Part shown: piece after piece, positions 7,978 through 18,370 of the stretch
Position numbering within the stretch: position 1 is the first letter of the stretch
Layout: each line of letters starts with the position of its first letter
Source: Candidatus Saccharibacteria bacterium UBA3723
Lineage (GTDB): Bacteria; Patescibacteriota; Saccharimonadia; Saccharimonadales; Saccharimonadaceae
NCBI GenBank assembly: GCA_002371895.1
Contig: DFHM01000009.1
Span: 29,231 to 93,230, forward strand
Direction: 5' to 3'
DNA: 64,000 nucleotides
Notes under the pieces: generated by a model
The model's database searches: none
What the model was told of the DNA's origin: nothing
What the model saw: the letters and a program-made list of their open reading frames with translations, nothing else
Program-made: the position numbers and the translations under genes

Positions 7978-9570
7978 ATGAATGATTTTAGCGTAAAAGC
8001 TATTGACCGCGAGACTTTAGAAAATCTAGATACGGACCAAATCATCGCTTTTACCTACGCCGAAAAAGATGCTCGACGTTTTAGCGGCATGATTGATATC
8101 GCAGTCCTGAATGATGGTAATTTTACTTTTTATTTTGACAATTATCTCGATAGCGAGTTCAGCATCAAGCAATATGCCAAACTTTTATTGCCACTCATGC
8201 GCTCGCAGCGCCTAGAGGCTCATATTCGTAGCATCCAGAAGGATTATCCGGAGGAGCGCATCACGTCTTTTGACGGCATCAATTTTAGCCTTGGCGCCTT
8301 TAGTCATACCTGGATGCACTATCTTATCGGCGATCATCGTCACCTCTTCATTAACCGCAAGCAAGACGTCTACGTAGAAGAACTCGCAGCCGCAATCTCT
8401 GAGAACATCGCGCAGGTCAATATCGTGCCAACCATCAAGACCCAGCTTGGCTATATCGAGAAGTACTGGCCAAAAGCCATCGCAGATATCTTTGAACTCG
8501 AAGTCGATAAATATAGCAAACCAAACAGTGCCGAGCAGCGCCACCTTACCGCAAAACGCGCCCAGTTTATTTATAGCGACGCAGACGGCATCAAAGTTAT
8601 CAACGAGTCCAACCGTGTCTACCGCGCCTATACCATTACGCGCGAGCAATTCAATTTAGATGCACAACAATTACTCGACGCCGGCCCAGCCGGTGATCAA
8701 AGTGGTCTCGTTGGCGCCGCTGGCATTGAGCTAGATTACTTCTTCCATTCCGAATATTTCCACTTTATTAATATCGACTGGATTCATATCTCGCTCGGCG
8801 AAGGGAAGTTTATACTGATTCGTCGCGAATTCTTTGATCAGGCAATGCGTCTTTGCAGCTACTATCGCCGCCAGGACCTTTATGAATCCATCGTAGACGG
8901 CAAAGGCATGCGCGATGATAATCTCCGTTACTTATTTGATTATTACTGGCGTATTTGTGCACTTCGCCTCGCACCAAACAGCGAAGTCTATACGAAATCT
9001 TTTCAGGAGTACCTCGACCTTTGCCCGCTCGCGCAACACGCCTACAATATGGCACAGCTCGAAGCCACAATGGACAAGAAGCTCAATCTTCGCAAGATTG
9101 TGGACGTCGTAAATCTCGTCAGTACCTACATCGACGATATTCCAGACGACAAAAACGCCAAAGCCGCATATCTTCGCCGCGACAAAATCCTTGCCGCCAG
9201 TCTCCTTGCACAGCTGCCGCACCACAAATACGCCGAAGTCTGCGAAATCTACGGCCATAGCGTTGGCGATATGGTTAGGACAGTTCGCAAGTTTAAACGC
9301 GAAAAGCCAGAAAATCTTACTTTGTCCGAAAGCCTAATTTTGGCCGCGCAAATCGTCCGCGGACTCAAAGACGACTTTGCGAATCTCGACATCGCGGATT
9401 TCTACCGCAAATCCATCCTTAAAGCCTACTTAGAACAAATCAGCTTCATTATTTCCGACCGCGAAAAACTCCCCTACACAGAGGAAGGGGAGTTCGCTGG
9501 TCGCAATGCGCTTTGGTTCAGTCAGTTGCAAATTCTCCAAATGCGCCTCGACTATTTGTTGGATAATTAA
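7978..9570 (+). CDS. Large hypothetical protein (530 aa)
   Basis: No family recognised. The protein is soluble, helix-rich and without signal peptide, membrane segment or Walker motifs. Residues ~1-75 look like an alpha/beta segment (IIAFTYAEKDARRFSG, FTFYFDNYL) and ~300-500 like helical repeats (FQEYLDLCPLAQHAYNMAQL), possibly a scaffold. Upstream is an AAGATA/GGGAGTG region, with the ribosome site about 13 nt from the ATG, so initiation is uncertain. Its stop overlaps the uvrA stop by 4 bp on the opposite strand. Codon use is the same as the bulk of genes here. Confidence 0.65.
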   Translation: MNDFSVKAIDRETLENLDTDQIIAFTYAEKDARRFSGMIDIAVLNDGNFTFYFDNYLDSEFSIKQYAKLLLPLMRSQRLEAHIRSIQKDYPEERITSFDGINFSLGAFSHTWMHYLIGDHRHLFINRKQDVYVEELAAAISENIAQVNIVPTIKTQLGYIEKYWPKAIADIFELEVDKYSKPNSAEQRHLTAKRAQFIYSDADGIKVINESNRVYRAYTITREQFNLDAQQLLDAGPAGDQSGLVGAAGIELDYFFHSEYFHFINIDWIHISLGEGKFILIRREFFDQAMRLCSYYRRQDLYESIVDGKGMRDDNLRYLFDYYWRICALRLAPNSEVYTKSFQEYLDLCPLAQHAYNMAQLEATMDKKLNLRKIVDVVNLVSTYIDDIPDDKNAKAAYLRRDKILAASLLAQLPHHKYAEVCEIYGHSVGDMVRTVRKFKREKPENLTLSESLILAAQIVRGLKDDFANLDIADFYRKSILKAYLEQISFIISDREKLPYTEEGEFAGRNALWFSQLQILQMRLDYLLDN

Positions 9571-12443
9571 AGAATCTGCTTTAGATAACGACCGGTTTCA
9601 GAATTTGGATTCTTTGCGACGTCTTCTGGTGTGCCGGTTGCAACGACCCTACCGCCACCTTGGCCACCTTCTGGCCCCATATCAATAATCCAGTCGGCGC
9701 TCTTGATTACGTCAAGATTATGCTCAATCACAATCATCGAGTTTCCACCCTCGACGAGGCGTTGCAAAATCGAAAGTAAACGCTTTACGTCGTCGGAATG
9801 AAGACCAGTAGTAGGCTCGTCGAGAATATAGAGCGTCTTGCCGGTCGAACGACGAGAAAGTTCCGTCGCAAGCTTGATGCGCTGAGCTTCGCCACCAGAG
9901 AAAGTCGTAGCTGGCTGGCCAAGCCTAATGTAGCCCAAGCCAACTTCTTGCAAAGTCTTTAGCTTGCCGGCAATTAGTGGCAAGTTTTCAAAGAAGCTCA
10001 CCGCCTCATCGACAGTCATATCAAGCACATCGGAAATAGTTTTATTCTTGTATTTGACCTCGAGCGCCTCACGGTTATAGCGTTTACCATGACAGACATC
10101 ACAAGTCACAAACACGTCTGGCAAGAAGTGCATCTCGATCTTGATCACGCCATCACCCTGACAGTTCTCACAGCGACCACCCTTCACGTTGAAGGAGAAG
10201 CGGCCGGCCTTATAACCGCGAACTTGCGCCTCTGGTTGATTAGCGAATAATTCACGAATATTATTAAAGATGCCAGTATAGGTTGCAGGATTCGAGCGCG
10301 GCGTACGACCAATCGGTGACTGATCGATTACAATAACTTTATTCAAATTCTCAATGCCATCGATACGTTCGTGTGCGCCAGGAACGGTCTGCGCGCGGTT
10401 GAGGCGAGCCAAAAGCTCGTTTGCAACGATCTCATTTACGAGCGTAGACTTACCCGAGCCAGAAACACCAGAGACTACCGTAAGGACACCAAGGGGAAAC
10501 TTTACGTCGATATTTTTGAGGTTGTTTTCGTGTGCACCAATAACTTCTAGATATTTGCCAGACACCTTGCGACGCTTGCGTGGCGTGTCAATCTTTGCTG
10601 CACCGCAGAGATAACGACCAGTCACAGAATTTGGATCCTTCGCCACTTCATCCGGCGTACCAGCAGAAACAACTCTACCACCATTTACACCTGCGCCAGG
10701 GCCGATATCTACAAGATAATCCGCCTGCTTAATCGTATCCGTATCGTGCTCTACTACAATCACAGTATTTTTTAAATCACGAAGATGCTTGAGCGTCGCA
10801 ATTAAGCGGTCGTTATCGCGCTGATGGAGACCAATCGATGGCTCATCGAGTACATAAAGCACACCCTGAAGGCCAGAGCCAATCTGGGTTGCCAAGCGAA
10901 TACGCTGTGCTTCGCCGCCAGACAAAGTTGCAGCCGAGCGGCTAAGCTCAAGATAATTCAGACCAACGTCTTTCATAAACCCGACGCGCGCCTTAATTTC
11001 CTTGATAATCGGCGCCGCAATTAGCTCCTCATTTTCGGTTAGGCCAAGATCAGAATTCAAAACCTCGAGTGTTTGGTCAACATCCATGGAACACATGTCC
11101 ATAATATTAAGATCATGAATCGTTACCGCGAGCACAACTGGCTTGAGGCGTGCGCCATGACAAGTCTGACAGACGCGTTCGCGCATAAAACGCTCGATAT
11201 CCTTGCGTACAAAATCGGATTCGGTCTCTTTGTAACGCTTTTCGAGGTTCGAAATTACGCCTTCATAAACAGCATCGTATTCGTAGCCATTGCTAAGCTT
11301 TACATGATATTTTTCGTCGCCAGTACCGTAAAGAATCACTTTAATTGCATCATCAGAAAGCTCGCGAATCGGCGTGCGTACCGAGAAACCATGGCGTTCG
11401 CCAACCGCAGTGAGGCGCTTTAGCCACCAAGAATCTTGATTAATGCGGTTGTATGGGCGAATACCACCTTCCGCAATCGTAAGATTTGGATTCAAAACCA
11501 AGCTCGGGTCAATCTCCATGCGCGTACCAAGACCGGTACAAGTTGGACAGGCACCCTGCGGCGCATTGAAAGAGAAGAGACGTGGCTCGAGTTCCGGAAT
11601 AAGTTCATCTGGATGATTTGGGCAAGCATAGCGCTGTGAATAAGTCACCACTTCTGCATCGGCGGTGTTGATATTATTCTGGCCAATTGCCGTAGAATTA
11701 TCCTTGATGCAAAGCACCTTCATGATGCCATCGCCAAGGTCGAGCGCCTGCTCAACCGACTGCGAAATACGGCTTTCAAGATCCGGCGCCATTACAAAAC
11801 GGTCAACAATAATCTCGATATCGTGACGGATATTCTTGTCGAGCTCCGGCCATTCGTCGAGCGCATAGATAATGCCATCCACGCGCGCACGGGCAAAACC
11901 TTTCGCAAGATATTGCTCGCCAATATGCGAGAACGAGCCCTTCTTTTGCGAAACAATCGGCGCAAGAACCATCAGCTTTGAAGCCGTTGGCCAAGCCATT
12001 ACCTGGTCAATAATATCCTGCACGGTACGACGCGCCACCTCGTTGTGGCAAATCGGACAATGCGGCACGCCAATGCGCGCAAAAAGCAAACGCAAATAAT
12101 CGTAAATTTCAGTCACTGTGGCAACCGTAGAGCGCGGGTTGCGCGAGGTGGACTTCTGGTCAATCGAAATTGCTGGAGATAGACCAGTAATCATATCTAC
12201 GTCAGGCTTATCCATCGTACCGAGGAACATACGCGCATAGCTCGAAAGCGACTCGACATAGCGGCGCTGGCCTTCAGCATAAATCGTATCAAAGGCAAGG
12301 GAAGACTTACCGGAGCCCGAAAGACCCGTAATGACGACTAATTTGTCGCGCGGAATATCAATATCAATATTTTTGAGATTGTTAGCCCGAGCGCCACGAA
12401 TTTTAATCATATTTTGGTCATCAAAAGAAGAAGAGGTTGCCAT
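9567..12443 (-). CDS. uvrA: Excinuclease ABC subunit A
   Basis: UvrA, 958 residues, the damage-sensing ATPase dimer that loads UvrB in nucleotide excision repair. It has two ABC ATPase halves with Walker [10 protein letters not shown] (~43) and GVSGSGKST, two signature motifs of the LSGGEAQRI and FSGGEAQRI type, and Cys4 zinc modules: CPICH, the CPNHP...CPTC insertion, and CENCQGDG...CDVCHGKR. Full length. The start is supported by TATAAT (minus strand, 12455-12450) ending six bases before the ATG with no Shine-Dalgarno. The partner uvrB lies at 16389 on the other strand; uvrC is not in the window. Confidence 0.98.
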   Translation of the reverse strand: MATSSSFDDQNMIKIRGARANNLKNIDIDIPRDKLVVITGLSGSGKSSLAFDTIYAEGQRRYVESLSSYARMFLGTMDKPDVDMITGLSPAISIDQKSTSRNPRSTVATVTEIYDYLRLLFARIGVPHCPICHNEVARRTVQDIIDQVMAWPTASKLMVLAPIVSQKKGSFSHIGEQYLAKGFARARVDGIIYALDEWPELDKNIRHDIEIIVDRFVMAPDLESRISQSVEQALDLGDGIMKVLCIKDNSTAIGQNNINTADAEVVTYSQRYACPNHPDELIPELEPRLFSFNAPQGACPTCTGLGTRMEIDPSLVLNPNLTIAEGGIRPYNRINQDSWWLKRLTAVGERHGFSVRTPIRELSDDAIKVILYGTGDEKYHVKLSNGYEYDAVYEGVISNLEKRYKETESDFVRKDIERFMRERVCQTCHGARLKPVVLAVTIHDLNIMDMCSMDVDQTLEVLNSDLGLTENEELIAAPIIKEIKARVGFMKDVGLNYLELSRSAATLSGGEAQRIRLATQIGSGLQGVLYVLDEPSIGLHQRDNDRLIATLKHLRDLKNTVIVVEHDTDTIKQADYLVDIGPGAGVNGGRVVSAGTPDEVAKDPNSVTGRYLCGAAKIDTPRKRRKVSGKYLEVIGAHENNLKNIDVKFPLGVLTVVSGVSGSGKSTLVNEIVANELLARLNRAQTVPGAHERIDGIENLNKVIVIDQSPIGRTPRSNPATYTGIFNNIRELFANQPEAQVRGYKAGRFSFNVKGGRCENCQGDGVIKIEMHFLPDVFVTCDVCHGKRYNREALEVKYKNKTISDVLDMTVDEAVSFFENLPLIAGKLKTLQEVGLGYIRLGQPATTFSGGEAQRIKLATELSRRSTGKTLYILDEPTTGLHSDDVKRLLSILQRLVEGGNSMIVIEHNLDVIKSADWIIDMGPEGGQGGGRVVATGTPEDVAKNPNSETGRYLKQIL

Positions 12444-12449
12444 CTTTTA

Positions 12450-12455
12450 ATTATA
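12450..12455 (-). promoter_or_regulatory. -10 box of uvrA, leaderless type
   Basis: TATAAT on the minus strand, then TAAAAG, then the ATG at 12443. The initiating base of the transcript should coincide with the start codon. Confidence 0.65.
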
Positions 12456-12501
12456 CCAAAATTTCTTGAAAAAGTCAATATGCTCATGTTATATATAAAG
12501 T

Positions 12502-12951
12502 ATGAGTTATAGCGAGGAAGAGAAAAGGGACATTCTTAGCAAGGTGTTAAAAATTACCATTGCGGAGGCTACACGCTCCAAAGAGGGTTTTGCGCCAGAT
12601 ATTTTGATTGAGCCCGTCCTCGCCAAAGCCAGAGAAATCATCGAAAAATACGAAAACGACCCAGACGTAGACATTTGGTGGAATGCCCGTCTCGATAAGT
12701 ACACGACTTGGACTATCCGTAATATCATGATGGAAAATTACGAGGAATACACCCTCAACGAGGAGAACCTCGAGGCCGTAAATGCACTAATCGAAGCCGA
12801 AGAAATGCTCGGCGAAAATGCTACCGATGAAGAACTCGAAGATCTTTTCGATTATACGCCGGAAGAATTAGTACGCCTCCGCATCCTCGCCAAATACATT
12901 GGCGGCATCGACCGCGAGGCGGCCTTTAGGGAATTCTCTAAAATGCTATAA
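12502..12951 (+). CDS. Small acidic helical protein upstream of murL (149 aa)
   Basis: Unrecognised. Strongly acidic and helix-forming, without membrane segments. There is a TWTIRNIMMENYEEY core and a Glu-rich second half. A -10 like TATATA (12490-12495) ends six bases before the ATG. It lies 7 bp upstream of murL. However, murL has its own -10 overlapping the last codons of this gene, so the link may be regulatory only. It may assist the cell-wall pair that follows, but nothing in the sequence shows this. Confidence 0.6.
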   Translation: MSYSEEEKRDILSKVLKITIAEATRSKEGFAPDILIEPVLAKAREIIEKYENDPDVDIWWNARLDKYTTWTIRNIMMENYEEYTLNEENLEAVNALIEAEEMLGENATDEELEDLFDYTPEELVRLRILAKYIGGIDREAAFREFSKML

Positions 12952-12958
12952 TTAGTGC

Positions 12959-14329
12959 ATGATTGATAGCACACAAGATAATCTTTTCTACCGCAACAAA
13001 TATCCAGAGTTCGTCTTCGACTCTTACGAAGTCAACTTTGAGCCGGAAGCCATCAAAGTCGAATACGTTTACACGCTCGGCGAGCATACCTTCAAGCCGA
13101 CCGTCACAATCCCAACCACGGACATCAGCAACGAAGAACTCGACGAAGATTTTCTTAGCTATCTTTTCTTCAACTTTGGCATCATTAACGCTATCAATTA
13201 CTACAAGTTAACCATTGCGCCAAAGTTCGTCATTAAGGCCGGCTACATCGACGACGAGCAAAAGCTATTCTTCAAGAAGCTTTTCTATCATGGTCTCGGC
13301 GAATTCCTCTACGTCAACAACTTGCCATTCGACTATAATTCGCTCGTAGAGATCGAGAGCGCACCAATCGATCCAGACAATGTCCCAGAATTCGAGGTAG
13401 GCGAGGGCTACTCCGGCAACCTTATCCCAGTTGGTGGCGGCAAAGACTCCGTCGTAACCCTAGAGGCTTTACAGCCAATGCATCCAGACAATCTCTGTTT
13501 CCAATTCAATCGCAATATTTATCCAGAAAACCAGGCCGCACTAAACTGCATCAAGAATGCCGGCTACCGCACTAGTGATATCGCAAACTTCAACCTTACG
13601 CTTGACGAGCACATGCTCGAGCTAAACAAAGAAGGTTATTACAACGGCCACATTCCGTTTTCGTCCTGCCTCGCCTTTGCGGCATACATCACGGCCTATC
13701 TCAATAAAAAAGCAAATATCGTTCTATCCAACGAGGCCAGTGCCAACGAGGGCAACATTGCCGGTACGACTATCAATCATCAGTATTCTAAAAGCTTCGA
13801 ATTTGAAAGCGATTTCCAACACTATGTCGACCGCTACTTTACGAGCCAAATTCATTACTTCAGCCTCTTGCGCTGTCTAAACGAATATGAAATCGTCCAG
13901 CGCTTCATTCGTCATCCAATTTATCTCAACATTTTCCGCAGCTGTAACGTTGGTACACACGAGAATAAATGGTGTGGTCACTGCGCGAAGTGTCTCTACG
14001 TCTTCATTATGCTTTATCCGTTCATCTCACTAGACAAGCTCGTAAAAATCTTTGGCGGCAATCTCTTTGAAGACGCATCATTATCGAATACATTGGTCGG
14101 CCTCGTCCGTCCAGACATCACAAAGCCGTTTGAGTGCGTCGGCACCAAAGAAGAGATTAACTACTGCATGACCTTAGCCGTCAACAATACCCAGGATGAG
14201 CTCCCAGTCCTTCTGAAGTGGTACAAGGATAATATGTATAATCCAAACATAGTCTACAATGTAGAAAACTACTACAATCCGGAGCATCACATCCCAGACG
14301 AATACTTACAACTAATTTTGAACAGCTAA
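12959..14329 (+). CDS. murL: UDP-MurNAc-L-Ala-L-Glu epimerase MurL
   Basis: 456 residues resembling MurL, the ATP-dependent enzyme described in Xanthomonas oryzae that converts the L-Glu of UDP-MurNAc-L-Ala-L-Glu to D-Glu, replacing glutamate racemase. Visible support: a PP-loop-like nucleotide motif PVGGGKDS at ~157-164, the conserved SNEASANEGN block (~257-266), a Cys cluster WCGHCAKC (~338-345), the family's typical length, and direct adjacency (1-bp gap) to a MurD-like ligase, as in murD2-murL pairs. TATAAT at 12947-12952 overlaps the stop of the preceding gene and ends six bases before the ATG. Assignment is by motif memory plus context; activity is inferred. Confidence 0.8.
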   Translation: MIDSTQDNLFYRNKYPEFVFDSYEVNFEPEAIKVEYVYTLGEHTFKPTVTIPTTDISNEELDEDFLSYLFFNFGIINAINYYKLTIAPKFVIKAGYIDDEQKLFFKKLFYHGLGEFLYVNNLPFDYNSLVEIESAPIDPDNVPEFEVGEGYSGNLIPVGGGKDSVVTLEALQPMHPDNLCFQFNRNIYPENQAALNCIKNAGYRTSDIANFNLTLDEHMLELNKEGYYNGHIPFSSCLAFAAYITAYLNKKANIVLSNEASANEGNIAGTTINHQYSKSFEFESDFQHYVDRYFTSQIHYFSLLRCLNEYEIVQRFIRHPIYLNIFRSCNVGTHENKWCGHCAKCLYVFIMLYPFISLDKLVKIFGGNLFEDASLSNTLVGLVRPDITKPFECVGTKEEINYCMTLAVNNTQDELPVLLKWYKDNMYNPNIVYNVENYYNPEHHIPDEYLQLILNS

Positions 14330-14330
14330 T

Positions 14331-15623
14331 ATGAAACAAGACATCATAGATTATTTAACCGGCAAGAAAATCCTAATTCTTGGCTACGGCCGCGAAGGCA
14401 AGAGTGCGCTAGATTTTGTGCAGCAAAACTTGCCAAACGCCGAAGTAACAGTTGCCGACCAAAACCCAATTGATTCCATCGATGTACCGACTATCATCGG
14501 CGAAGATTACCTGAGCGCCGTCAAAGATTTCGATATCGCCATCAAATCACCTGGCGTTATCGTCAAAGATTATCTCGATGAAGAGCAGAAGAGCAAAATC
14601 ACTTCCTTAACTGATTTATTCTTGCGCTTTTGCAAAAATACCGTCATTGGTATCACGGGCACGAAAGGCAAAAGTACAACTTCGTCACTGATTTATCATA
14701 TCCTTCAGAAGAATAATAAGGATTCCGTCCTCGTTGGTAACATTGGCAAGCCTTGCTTTAGCGTAATCGACGAGTTAAACCCAGAAACAATTGTCGTTTT
14801 TGAAATGTCTAGCCATCAGCTCGAATTCATCCAAGCTAGCCCGCACATTGCTATCCTCCTAAACATCTATCAAGAGCACCTTGATCATTATGTCGACGCC
14901 GAGGGCTACTACAATGCAAAAAAGAACATCTTCCGTCATCAAGAGAAGGACGACATCCTAATCTATGGCGATATTTTCCAGCATGCTAGCCACGAAGAAC
15001 TCGACGCTTATCCAATGCAAAAAATCGATATCTATCACGACATTAATATCCCGCGCGAATTCATCAAGACCAATCTTATCGGCGAGCACAATTACTACGA
15101 TATTCTTGCTGCTAGCGCCGCCTGCGAGGCTTGCGGTGTTGCCCAAGACGATATCCTCAACGCCGTCGCTAGTTTCAACGGTTTGCCACATCGCCTGCAA
15201 TATGTTGGCACGTTCAAGAACATCAAGTTTTATAACGACTCAATTGCAACCGCACAAGAAGCAGTCATTAGCGCCATCAAAGCCATCGGAGACGTCGATA
15301 CGGTTATTCTTGGCGGTATGGATCGCGGTCTAGATTACCACATTCTCGTAAACTTCATTCGCGGCAGCAAAGTCCGCAATGTCATCCTCCTACCGAACAC
15401 CATCGAATCCTTTGATAGAATCTTCAATGAAGCTCCGCGCTCACAGATTCTATTTCCAGTCGAAAATATGGAGCAGGCCGTCAAAACCGCCTACGAAGTC
15501 ACCGCCGAAAATCACACCTGTTTATTGTCGCCGGCTGCTGCAAGTTACGGTTTTTACAAGAACTTTGAGGAACGCGGCGCAGATTTCTGCAACTTAGTTG
15601 AAAAATACTCTCATTTCGAATAA
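14331..15623 (+). CDS. murD2: Mur ligase, MurD2 type (UDP-MurNAc-L-Ala--L-glutamate ligase)
   Basis: 430-residue ATP-dependent Mur ligase. N-terminal UDP-binding domain (LILGYGREGKSALDF), central ATPase with P-loop GITGTKGKSTTS (~107-118), EMSSHQLE, an HxxHLDHY-type segment, and a C-terminal domain with FYNDSIAT, LGGMDRGLDY and the family end motif LSPAAASYGFYKNFEERG. E. coli MurD carries a D-Glu-binding Lys in the LGGxxK region; here Arg stands there (MDRGLDY), which fits a MurD2 that adds L-Glu. Coupled to murL by a 1-bp gap. Plain MurD remains possible, but the partner gene argues against it. Confidence 0.82.
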   Translation: MKQDIIDYLTGKKILILGYGREGKSALDFVQQNLPNAEVTVADQNPIDSIDVPTIIGEDYLSAVKDFDIAIKSPGVIVKDYLDEEQKSKITSLTDLFLRFCKNTVIGITGTKGKSTTSSLIYHILQKNNKDSVLVGNIGKPCFSVIDELNPETIVVFEMSSHQLEFIQASPHIAILLNIYQEHLDHYVDAEGYYNAKKNIFRHQEKDDILIYGDIFQHASHEELDAYPMQKIDIYHDINIPREFIKTNLIGEHNYYDILAASAACEACGVAQDDILNAVASFNGLPHRLQYVGTFKNIKFYNDSIATAQEAVISAIKAIGDVDTVILGGMDRGLDYHILVNFIRGSKVRNVILLPNTIESFDRIFNEAPRSQILFPVENMEQAVKTAYEVTAENHTCLLSPAAASYGFYKNFEERGADFCNLVEKYSHFE

Positions 15624-15631
15624 AAATGTTA

Positions 15632-15675
15632 TACAATGATGCTAAGGACAAAACTTAAGCTATATAAATTTTGTC
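15632..15675 (+). promoter_or_regulatory. -10 box and leader hairpin of the DUF5684 gene
   Basis: TACAAT at 15632-15637 is followed by a hairpin with perfect 7-bp arms, GACAAAA (15647-15653) and TTTTGTC (15669-15675). The leader ends with AAGGAGAAAT before the ATG at 15702. The hairpin begins at the predicted transcript start. Confidence 0.5.
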
Positions 15676-15701
15676 ACGCAAGTAAATAATAAGGAGAAAT
15701 A

Positions 15702-16319
15702 ATGTTAAACGCTCTTATGAGTTTCATGAGCTATAGCTACAGCTATGGTTCCGACTACGGCTATGACTATGGTTATAGCGATTACGATATCAGTGGCGCG
15801 GAAGCTGCTGGTGCAGCCGCAGGCGTATTTGCGATCATGGGCTTCATGCTACTTCCAGCAATTATCGTTGGCGTAGTGTCCATCATCGCTAACTGGAAGA
15901 TCTTTACGAAGATGGGTCTCGAAGGTTGGAAATCAATCATCCCTATCTACAACATCATCGTTATGTACGAAAAGCTCAACATTAACCCACTCTTCATCCT
16001 CGTCTGCCTCATTCCATTCGTAGGCGGCCTCGGTATGACCATCATTGGCATCCTTGCTAATATTCGCCTATGTAAGGCATTCGGCAAGAGCGACGGCTTC
16101 ATCGTAGGCTACATCCTCTTACCAATCATCTTCATGTGTATCCTTGCGTTCGACAAGAGCACTTGGGATCCATCCAAGATCGACATGAACAGCTTCTCGT
16201 TCCTCAACAAGGACAAGAACGTTGCCCCAGCTGCAGGTGCAGCTCCAGCCGCAGGCGCACAGCCAACCACTACCCCAGAAGATCCATGGGTAGCAGGCGA
16301 AGATAAGAAGTCTGCATAA
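15702..16319 (+). CDS. DUF5684-family membrane protein (205 aa)
   Basis: Membrane protein with a Tyr/Gly/Ser-rich N-terminus (~10-35), hydrophobic segments at ~40-66, ~90-115 and ~128-150, and the characteristic cytoplasmic block IFTKMGLEGWKSIIPIYN (~69-86) seen in DUF5684 proteins. The tail is Ala/Pro-rich and polar. AAGGAGAAAT gives a good ribosome site. Function of the family is unknown. It forms a single-gene unit with its own leader and terminator. Confidence 0.78.
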   Translation: MLNALMSFMSYSYSYGSDYGYDYGYSDYDISGAEAAGAAAGVFAIMGFMLLPAIIVGVVSIIANWKIFTKMGLEGWKSIIPIYNIIVMYEKLNINPLFILVCLIPFVGGLGMTIIGILANIRLCKAFGKSDGFIVGYILLPIIFMCILAFDKSTWDPSKIDMNSFSFLNKDKNVAPAAGAAPAAGAQPTTTPEDPWVAGEDKKSA

Positions 16320-16340
16320 TAAAATAGCTTAAGTTCAATC

Positions 16341-16367
16341 AGCTCACCCGCGCAGGGTGAGCTTTTT
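16341..16367 (+). terminator. Terminator after the DUF5684 gene
   Basis: AGCTCACCC and GGGTGAGCT around a GCGCA loop, then TTTTTG. It sits directly before the uvrB -10 box. Confidence 0.88.
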
Positions 16368-16388
16368 GATGTTAAAATATAGACAGCA

Positions 16389-18362
16389 ATGAACTTCAAA
16401 TTGCACAGCAAATATCAGCCAACCGGCGATCAGCCGCAGGCCATCGAAACACTCATGAACGGCCTCCGCCAAGGGTGCCGGGAGCAAACCTTGCTCGGCG
16501 TCACAGGCTCAGGTAAGACTTTTACGATGGCAAACATCGTCGAGCAGTACAACCGTCCGACCTTAATTTTGGCGCACAACAAAACCCTCGCCGCGCAGCT
16601 TTATTCCGAATTTCGCGAATTCTTCCCAGAGAACGAAGTTCATTATTTTGTTTCTTACTTTGATTACTATCAGCCAGAAGCCTATATTGCTAGCACAGAT
16701 ACCTACATCGAGAAGGATAGCGCAATCAACGAAGAGATTGACCGCCTCCGTCACGGCGCCACTGAAGCATTGCTTACGCGCCGCGATACTTTAATTATCG
16801 CTTCCGTCTCATGTATCTACGGTATCGGTTCACCAGAGCACTACAAGGCAATGGCAATCCGTCTCGCCCGCGGCGAACAACGCGATATGGCGCAGTTTAT
16901 TCGTATGCTAAGCGAAATCCAGTATCATCGCAACGACATTGCTTTTGAGCGCGGCAATTTCCGCGTACGCGGCGACACAATCGATGTCTTTCCGGCCTCA
17001 GGCGATCGCGCCTACCGTCTAGAATTTGGCTTCGACCAGCTCGAGCGCATCAAAATCATCGACCCACTCACTGCCGAAGTTCTAGCCGAACCAGAAGAAA
17101 TTGGTATTTTCCCAAACACCCACTATGCTACGCCAAAAGAGTCGCTTGATCTCGCCATCGATAAAATCCGCGCCGAATACAAAGAACGCCTAGAATACTT
17201 CAATCGCGAACACAAATATCTTGAAGCGCAGCGCCTCAGTCAGCGCATCAAATACGACCTAGAGATGCTAGAGCAGACCGGCTTCGTAAAAGGCATCGAG
17301 AACTATTCGCGCCACCTCGATGGACGCGTCCAGGGCCAGCCGCCGGCAACCTTGCTAGATTTCTTCCCAGACGATTTCTTAATCATGGTAGACGAGTCAC
17401 ATATGACGCTTCCGCAGATTCGCGGCATGTATAATGGCGACCACGCGCGCAAAGAGACGCTCGTAGAATACGGCTTCCGTCTACCAAGTGCGCTAGACAA
17501 CCGCCCACTAACTTTTGCGGAGTTCGATCGCCACGTAAACCAGATTATTTATGTTTCGGCCACCCCAGGCGAATACGAGCTTCAGCATAGCCCAAAGCCA
17601 GCCGAGCAAGTCATTCGCCCAACCGGCCTACTTGATCCAGAAATCGAAGTCCGCCCAAGCGAAAACCAAATCGACGACCTCGTAGAAGAAATCGACGAGC
17701 GCATCGCCAAGGGCCAACGCGTACTTGTTACTACACTCACAAAACGCATGGCAGAGGATCTTTCCGAACACCTCATCGAGCTCGGCATCAAGACCGCCTA
17801 TATTCATAGCGATATTGATACACTTGAGCGTGGCGATATTCTCCGCGACCTTCGCAACGGCACTTACGACGTGCTAGTTGGCATCAACCTCCTCCGCGAA
17901 GGCCTAGATTTGCCAGAAGTTTCACTCGTCGCTATCCTCGATGCAGACAAAGAGGGCTTTTTGCGTTCAGAATCTGCGCTTATTCAGACCATCGGTCGCG
18001 CCGCACGCCACGTCGAAGGTAAAGTTATTATGTATGCCGATACGATGACCGGAAGCATGCAACGCGCCATCGAGGAGACTTATCGCCGTCGCGAAATTCA
18101 GCAAAAGTACAACGAAGAGCACAATATTACACCAAAATCCGTCGCCAAGGAAATTAGTGAAGGTCTTCGTGCCATCATCCCAGAAAAAGAGAAGAGCAAG
18201 AAACTCGATCTACGCAAGATTCCTCGCGAGGAGTTACCGCAAATTATCAAAGAACTTTCATCTCAGATGCAACTTGCCGCCGCCAACCTCGAGTTCGAGC
18301 GTGCCGCCGAATTGCGCGATCAAATTGAAGATATTAAAGCTGCCCTGGAGCATAAAAAATAA
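16389..18362 (+). CDS. uvrB: Excinuclease ABC subunit B
   Basis: UvrB, 657 residues, the helicase-like damage verifier of nucleotide excision repair. Walker [11 protein letters not shown] (~37-46), the DNA-binding beta-hairpin region [20 protein letters not shown]-type VDESH, motif VSATPGEYE, motif V/VI with LREGLDLPE and QTIGRAARH, and the C-terminal UVR coiled coil that contacts UvrC ([14 protein letters not shown]). TAAAAT at 16373-16378 ends ten bases before the ATG. Followed 8 bp later by mscS, likely the same transcript. Confidence 0.98.
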   Translation: MNFKLHSKYQPTGDQPQAIETLMNGLRQGCREQTLLGVTGSGKTFTMANIVEQYNRPTLILAHNKTLAAQLYSEFREFFPENEVHYFVSYFDYYQPEAYIASTDTYIEKDSAINEEIDRLRHGATEALLTRRDTLIIASVSCIYGIGSPEHYKAMAIRLARGEQRDMAQFIRMLSEIQYHRNDIAFERGNFRVRGDTIDVFPASGDRAYRLEFGFDQLERIKIIDPLTAEVLAEPEEIGIFPNTHYATPKESLDLAIDKIRAEYKERLEYFNREHKYLEAQRLSQRIKYDLEMLEQTGFVKGIENYSRHLDGRVQGQPPATLLDFFPDDFLIMVDESHMTLPQIRGMYNGDHARKETLVEYGFRLPSALDNRPLTFAEFDRHVNQIIYVSATPGEYELQHSPKPAEQVIRPTGLLDPEIEVRPSENQIDDLVEEIDERIAKGQRVLVTTLTKRMAEDLSEHLIELGIKTAYIHSDIDTLERGDILRDLRNGTYDVLVGINLLREGLDLPEVSLVAILDADKEGFLRSESALIQTIGRAARHVEGKVIMYADTMTGSMQRAIEETYRRREIQQKYNEEHNITPKSVAKEISEGLRAIIPEKEKSKKLDLRKIPREELPQIIKELSSQMQLAAANLEFERAAELRDQIEDIKAALEHKK

Positions 18363-18370
18363 GGAGACTT

